Assembly: GCA_041688015.1 (NCBI GenBank)
Contig: JBDNIY010000001.1
Location: forward strand, 186,001-250,000
DNA from: Parvibaculum sp041688015
GTDB lineage: Bacteria; Pseudomonadota; Alphaproteobacteria; Parvibaculales; Parvibaculaceae
Direction: 5' to 3'
Length of the DNA: 64,000 nucleotides
Under the pieces are notes generated by a model that worked only from the letters and a program-made list of their open reading frames with translations, was not told the origin of the DNA and did no database searches. The translations under genes were made by a program, and so were the position numbers. Each line of letters begins with the position of its first letter. Position 1 is the stretch's first letter. Below, one piece after another: positions 60,105 to 64,000 of the stretch.

Positions 60105-62255
60105 ATGGTACGCAGTGAGACCGAGATATTTGAGGACATTGCCGCTCTCTGTTCATCGCCTGGCTATATCCACGCGATAGCTTACCTTTGCTGGAGAGAC
60201 AATCTGATCCGATACAGCGAGAGTTTGGTTGCAGACGACTTGCAGTCCCATTATGGACAGCCAAATCTAATTCGCACTGAAATATCGACATTGATTGGTC
60301 TGATGGCGCGGGTACCCATTGAGACAGAGTTGCCGACCCCGGAAATTATGGAGGGCTATCTAGATCGCACTGATGCAATCATGGACGAACTTCATCGCGC
60401 GATGATGACCTCTTCCCTTCTTGGCGAAAAAGATTGGGCCGCGCTTCACGCCGAAGGCAAGTCTCCATTTGATAGTGCATCCGCTATGCGCGAGCCGATC
60501 TTCTACGGTGGTGAGTCGGCATATGACTTCCAGTATGAGGCACTAACCTCGTTGAAATACCAAGCCGACGACGCTTGGCTTTTAGGCAATCGCGGCTTTG
60601 TAACAAGCGAGGCGCTGACTGTCGTTAAGGCGATAAATGCGGGCTATATTGCCAAGGTTACATCTGCACGCGACACGATATTTTCTAAACATCCTGATGA
60701 GTGGACGCTGCTACCAGCTTATATGTTTACGCGCGAGGATATCATCGCCGCATCGGGATTGTCCGAAAAGACGGTTGAAGCAGTTCTCTCCACCTTCCGG
60801 TTCGTGGCGCATGAGCGCAATAACTCCTTCACTGGGGTTAGTGAATTTAATGAAACCAATGTGCGTCCAATTTTGTATCTTGGGGATGGTTCGTACGTTT
60901 TGTTTCAGCACTATCAACTACAAGAATCTCTATATGAATCGCCATTTTTCTGGATGATGGCAGACGTCAACTACCGCCCAACAGCGACGTCCCATCGCGG
61001 AAATTTTACCGAAAATTATGCAAGCGAGCGACTTGGAGACGTTTTCGGCAATACGCGTGTTCTAAGAAATGTCGACATATATCACGGTAAGAATCGCCAT
61101 GTAGAGGCTGATTCGTTAGTCATATTTGGCAGTCACGCGATAGTCGTACAGGCAAAATCAAAGCGCCTGACGCAGGAAGCGCGAAAGGGCAACGACAAGG
61201 CGCTGCGGGACGACTTTAAGAAGGCAGTGGAAAATGCTTACGAGCAGGCATTACTTTGCGCTGAGGCACTCCAGAACCCGGCTGCTTTCACATTCCGAGA
61301 TGCCGAGGGCGTGGAAGTAAAGATATCCCATCCGGTTAGAGTCATATTCCCGATTTGCGTTCTTGCTGATCACTATCCTGCTCTGAGTTTCCAAGGTCAT
61401 CAGTTTCTCAAAGTTCGGGAAACTAAAACGATACGCCCACCACTGATTACGGATGTGTTTACCATTGACGTGATTGCCGAATTTCTTCGGACGCCATTGC
61501 AGTTTCTGAACTATCTGGATTTGCGGGCGCAAGCCTATAACAAACTTCTCATTACCAGTGAATTAGTTCCGTTCTCCTACCATCTTAAGAATAACCTTTG
61601 GCTCGATCCCAAATATGACATGGTGAATCTCGGTGATGATTTCACCGCTCATGTTGATGCTGCTATGACTGTACGTCGCCGGGGCACATCTGGTAGCCCT
61701 GAGATAGAAGGAATCCTCACGCGCTATCGAGGAACGTCAATCGGTATTGTACTCGATCAAATCGAGAGTGCCCGCGTCACGGAGTTGACTGGGCTTGGTC
61801 TTTGGTTTTTGCAACTCTCAGGTGAGGCCGGAAGTGGCCTTGCGCGAGCACTTGACACTCAGGCGCGTGCGGCAATTCGGGATAAGGTCATGAAGGACAT
61901 ATCCCTTCCTTGCAAAGAGCAATCTACGGGGGTTACGATTCATCTCAGCGATTTTCCTGATGAGGTTGCTTGTAAAAAACTCCTTCATCACTGCAAGCTG
62001 AAGAAGTATGATTTGAAAGCGGACCATTGGTATGGGCTAATCTTAAATCCTGCCAATCATAGAATTAGGCATGCCTTAGTTTTAGATGAGCCTTGGGAGT
62101 CCGATCCAGCTATCGAAGAGGTTCTAGCAACGTTGCCGCGTCGGCAACCGATCGCGCTTACTCGAGTGGGCCATGGGCAAACAAAAATTGGCCGAAACGA
62201 ACTTTGCCCTTGCGGGAGCGGTTCGAAGTACAAGAAGTGTTGTTTATCTCAATAA
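60105..62255 (+). CDS. Putative Mrr-like nuclease with C-terminal SEC-C zinc motif
   Basis: A 716-residue protein of no family I can name with certainty. Residues 1-300 are helical and lack recognisable motifs. Around 318-355, YASERLGDVFGNTRVLRN is followed by the acidic pair Glu334/Asp336 (HVEADSLVIF) and VVQAKSKRL, with Gln349-x-Lys351. This spacing (D, 12 residues, QxK) matches the PD-(D/E)xK nuclease core in its Mrr/NERD variants. The last 20 residues are a SEC-C zinc motif (RNELCPCGSGSKYKKCC). ATG 60105 follows GAGGAGGGG. It is an orphan between dnaB and the DoxX gene, with lower-GC codon use than its neighbours, as expected for a transferred defence gene. Function is inferred, not shown. 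Confidence 0.75.
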   Translation: MVRSETEIFEDIAALCSSPGYIHAIAYLCWRDNLIRYSESLVADDLQSHYGQPNLIRTEISTLIGLMARVPIETELPTPEIMEGYLDRTDAIMDELHRAMMTSSLLGEKDWAALHAEGKSPFDSASAMREPIFYGGESAYDFQYEALTSLKYQADDAWLLGNRGFVTSEALTVVKAINAGYIAKVTSARDTIFSKHPDEWTLLPAYMFTREDIIAASGLSEKTVEAVLSTFRFVAHERNNSFTGVSEFNETNVRPILYLGDGSYVLFQHYQLQESLYESPFFWMMADVNYRPTATSHRGNFTENYASERLGDVFGNTRVLRNVDIYHGKNRHVEADSLVIFGSHAIVVQAKSKRLTQEARKGNDKALRDDFKKAVENAYEQALLCAEALQNPAAFTFRDAEGVEVKISHPVRVIFPICVLADHYPALSFQGHQFLKVRETKTIRPPLITDVFTIDVIAEFLRTPLQFLNYLDLRAQAYNKLLITSELVPFSYHLKNNLWLDPKYDMVNLGDDFTAHVDAAMTVRRRGTSGSPEIEGILTRYRGTSIGIVLDQIESARVTELTGLGLWFLQLSGEAGSGLARALDTQARAAIRDKVMKDISLPCKEQSTGVTIHLSDFPDEVACKKLLHHCKLKKYDLKADHWYGLILNPANHRIRHALVLDEPWESDPAIEEVLATLPRRQPIALTRVGHGQTKIGRNELCPCGSGSKYKKCCLSQ

Positions 62256-62690
62256 AGTTTTTAATTTCTCCGAGGTGATGCCGGAGTGGGGGTGATGGAA
62301 AAGCATCCGTCAGCCACCGGACGCTAAATGAAGGCCTTTGATCACCCCCCTTCAACTCCGCGGAAATACCTCTCGACACACCGCCGTCACCGTCTCACGC
62401 AGCCAGCGGTGCGCCGGTCGGCGTCCATGCGGGGGTGCCAAATGGCAGAGATCACGATCTCGGGGGTGCTGACGGGGAGGGCGAGGCTTTGTAATCCCGC
62501 TGCGGCGGCGGAGCCGGTCCGGCATCTTGTTGCGCATGCGAAGGCATCATTGGGCTGATTGTCTTGTGTCGTGAACAATCTGATGCAAATCCTTGCATAG
62601 CTTTGGGCGGCGTTTTTCCGTTAGTCTGTGTGACAATCATAAGGCCCGACCGGCAAGCCGGAGAGGCCGTCACAACGGGGGAACGATACG
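62256..62690. other. Intergenic region with an imperfect inverted repeat
   Basis: No gene is supported in these 435 bases. GGAGTGGGGGTGATGGAAAAGC (part of 62283-62306) is largely complementary to the stretch ending in GATCACCCCCCTTCAACTCC (62339-62358), making an imperfect large hairpin that may terminate the nuclease gene. GGAACGATACG before 62691 contains the ribosome site of the DoxX gene. Confidence 0.4.
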
Positions 62691-63080
62691 ATGGATAAGG
62701 CAACGACCTATGCGGCACCTTTGGCGCGTCTTCTGCTGGCAATTCTTTTTCTGCTGGCGGGCTATGGCAAGCTGATGAACCCGGCGGGCACCATTGGCTA
62801 TATTGCGTCGGCGGGCTTGCCTTTGCCGCAGCTTGGCTACGCGATTGCGCTGGCCGCTGAACTAGGCGGCGGCTTGCTGATCCTGGTGGGGTATCAAACG
62901 CGCATCATCGCGCCTTTGATGGCGCTTTTTGTGCTGGCAACGGCTCTGTGCTTCCACAATAACTTTGCCGATCCGGTGCAGGTGACAAACTTCCTCAAGA
63001 ACATCGCCATTGCAGGCGGTTTCCTCGCACTGATGGCTAATGGCGCAGGCATGTGGAGCATCGACAACCGCAAGGGCTAA
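62691..63080 (+). CDS. DoxX family membrane protein
   Basis: A 129-residue DoxX protein with four transmembrane helices. The signature LLLAILFLLAGYGKLMNPAG in helix 1 and AELGGGLLILVGYQTRIIA in helix 3 are canonical, as is NFLKNIAIAGGFLALM in helix 4. Members often accompany respiratory-chain or oxidative-stress genes; the exact role is unclear. ATG 62691 follows GGGGGAACG. Convergent with cfa across a 47-bp gap of GC-rich sequence. Confidence 0.9.
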   Translation: MDKATTYAAPLARLLLAILFLLAGYGKLMNPAGTIGYIASAGLPLPQLGYAIALAAELGGGLLILVGYQTRIIAPLMALFVLATALCFHNNFADPVQVTNFLKNIAIAGGFLALMANGAGMWSIDNRKG

Positions 63081-63127
63081 AGGCGCGTCCTACGGCGACG
63101 GCGACGGCGGCGGCGGGCAGACTGTGA

Positions 63128-64000
63128 TCAGTCGCCCGCCAGCCGTTGCGGCAGGAGCTTGGGTTCCATGTCGCGTTCGCGCTCATGTATATAGTCACGC
63201 GTCAGCGGCAGAGCGTCGATCTTGCGCGTGATCTGCATTTGGAAATTGACCATGCCTTCGTGGCGGAAGGAGGTTTCCGAGCCTGCGAGATAGAACTCCC
63301 ACATGCGGCAGAAGCGTTCGTCATAAATCTTGAGCGCCTCGTCGCGCCGCGCCATGAAGCGGTGACGCCATTCGCGTAGGGTCTTGGCGTAATGCAGACG
63401 TAGGATTTCGACGTCGCTCATCATCAGCCCGGTCGGCTCGACAGCATGGCTCATTTCGCTCAGTGAGGGAATATAGCCGCCGGGGAAGATGTATTTGGCG
63501 ATCCATGGATTGGTCGCTGTCGGGGTATCAAGTCTGCCGATGGTATGGATCAGCGCCACGCCGTCAGGACTGAGCAGCCGCTCGACATTTCGAAAATATT
63601 CCGCATGGTAGCCAACGCCGACATGCTCAAACATGCCGACCGAAACGATGCGGTCAAAGCTCGGCTCGACCAAGCGATAATCTTGCAATCGGAATTCAAC
63701 GAGATGCGAGAGCCCGCGCTTGGTGGCGCGCGCCACAGCAACCTTAAATTGCTCTTCGCTCAAGGTGACGCCCAGCACCTTTGCGCCTGTCTCCTCAGCG
63801 ATGGTCAGCGCCATGCCGCCCCAGCCGCAGCCGATGTCGAGCACGCGCATGCCGGGCTCAATAGCGAGCTTGGCGATGATGTGGTGCTTTTTGGCGCGCT
63901 GTGCCTCTTCGAGGCTGGCATCATCGTGGGTGAAATAGGCGCAGGAATATTGTTTGTCAGTGTCGAGAAAAAGATCGTAGATGCCGCCGTTCAGATCATA
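63128..64000 (-). CDS. cfa: Cyclopropane-fatty-acyl-phospholipid synthase, 5' end outside window
   Basis: The C-terminal 290 residues or so of a CFA synthase, an AdoMet-dependent enzyme that adds a methylene bridge across the double bond of membrane fatty acids. The frame is open to the last base of the window: YDLNGGIYDLFLDTD and YSCAYFTHDDASLEEAQRAK precede the AdoMet motif VLDIGCGWGGMAL. Later VGMFEHVGVGYHAEYF, KYIFPGGYIPSLSEM and RMWEFYLAGSETSFRHEG are canonical, including the conserved catalytic-site segment around GMFEHV. The N-terminus lies beyond position 64000. It is convergent with the DoxX gene. Confidence 0.95.
   Translation of the reverse strand, partial: YDLNGGIYDLFLDTDKQYSCAYFTHDDASLEEAQRAKKHHIIAKLAIEPGMRVLDIGCGWGGMALTIAEETGAKVLGVTLSEEQFKVAVARATKRGLSHLVEFRLQDYRLVEPSFDRIVSVGMFEHVGVGYHAEYFRNVERLLSPDGVALIHTIGRLDTPTATNPWIAKYIFPGGYIPSLSEMSHAVEPTGLMMSDVEILRLHYAKTLREWRHRFMARRDEALKIYDERFCRMWEFYLAGSETSFRHEGMVNFQMQITRKIDALPLTRDYIHERERDMEPKLLPQRLAGD

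Noticed and set aside
59947..60180. 77-codon frame upstream of the SEC-C nuclease gene
   Set aside because: It overlaps the well-supported start of the nuclease gene, and its Trp/Arg-rich product matches nothing.
1..64000. Genome-wide reassignment of TAG to Trp
   Set aside because: Intact genes such as guaA, the AhpD-like gene and DUF3489 end in TAG at their normal C-termini, so TAG is a working stop; only a suppression hypothesis remains.
1..64000. CRISPR arrays, rRNA operons, prophage structural genes
   Set aside because: I looked for regularly spaced repeats, rRNA sequence and capsid/tail-type proteins and found none.

Overview
The window looks like an alphaproteobacterial chromosome, probably of the Hyphomicrobiales/Parvibaculum kind. 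This rests on gene content and order: ppx/gppA-rlmE, guaB-rsmB-TPR-guaA, panB-yfgM-bamB-der, and dnaB-alr-mlaEF-radA-cvpA-purF. No rRNA or marker gene that would fix the genus is present. There is one tRNA, tRNA-Gln(CTG), at about 21.7 kb on the minus strand. I see no rRNA and no CRISPR array.

Bases 1-18.3 kb are an AT-richer catabolic region built for CoA-thioester chemistry. It holds two acyl-CoA ligases, two enoyl-CoA hydratase family proteins, two acyl-CoA dehydrogenases, two SDR dehydrogenases, a type I Baeyer-Villiger monooxygenase (BVMO) and an HSL-family esterase. A plausible route is alcohol to ketone (SDR), ketone to ester or lactone (BVMO), hydrolysis (esterase), then CoA activation and beta-oxidation. 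The substrate is not readable from sequence. Two control circuits are visible. A TetR gene lies between two promoters that share an identical 14-bp element, one before the esterase and one before the hydratase/dehydrogenase operon. An AcoR-like sigma-54 activator lies directly upstream of a near-consensus -24/-12 promoter in front of the BVMO. Several genes are damaged: an iron-ADH relic, a frameshifted SDR and an amber-interrupted hydratase.

Bases 18.5-21.7 kb carry an IS3-type relic and a DUF3489-DUF2924-serine recombinase module, with the last two genes interrupted, ending next to tRNA-Gln. Bases 21.7-29.1 kb are conserved housekeeping: Ppx/GppA phosphatase, RlmE, IMP dehydrogenase, RsmB and GMP synthase. 

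Bases 29.1-39.7 kb, starting right after guaA, are a second accessory block with a light/oxidative-stress flavour: TspO, a PAS protein, an FeS photolyase relic with DUF2256, DUF393 and SDR partners, CIA30 and DUF427. It is heavily decayed; seven recognisable genes or fragments are broken by stops, frameshifts or truncation (an eighth, hipA, is a 3' fragment). A MarR-nitroreductase-MFS-CGNR cluster follows at 39.7-43.2 kb, with a striking 18-bp-arm palindrome.

Bases 43.4-59.8 kb return to core genes: envelope and TPR proteins, panB, yfgM-like, bamB and der on the plus strand, then SDR, purF, cvpA, radA, mlaF, mlaE, alr and dnaB on the minus strand. Between dnaB and the DoxX/cfa genes sits an orphan 716-residue protein with an Mrr-like D-(x)n-QxK nuclease signature and a C-terminal SEC-C zinc motif. 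It is the best candidate here for an uncharacterised defence-type gene.
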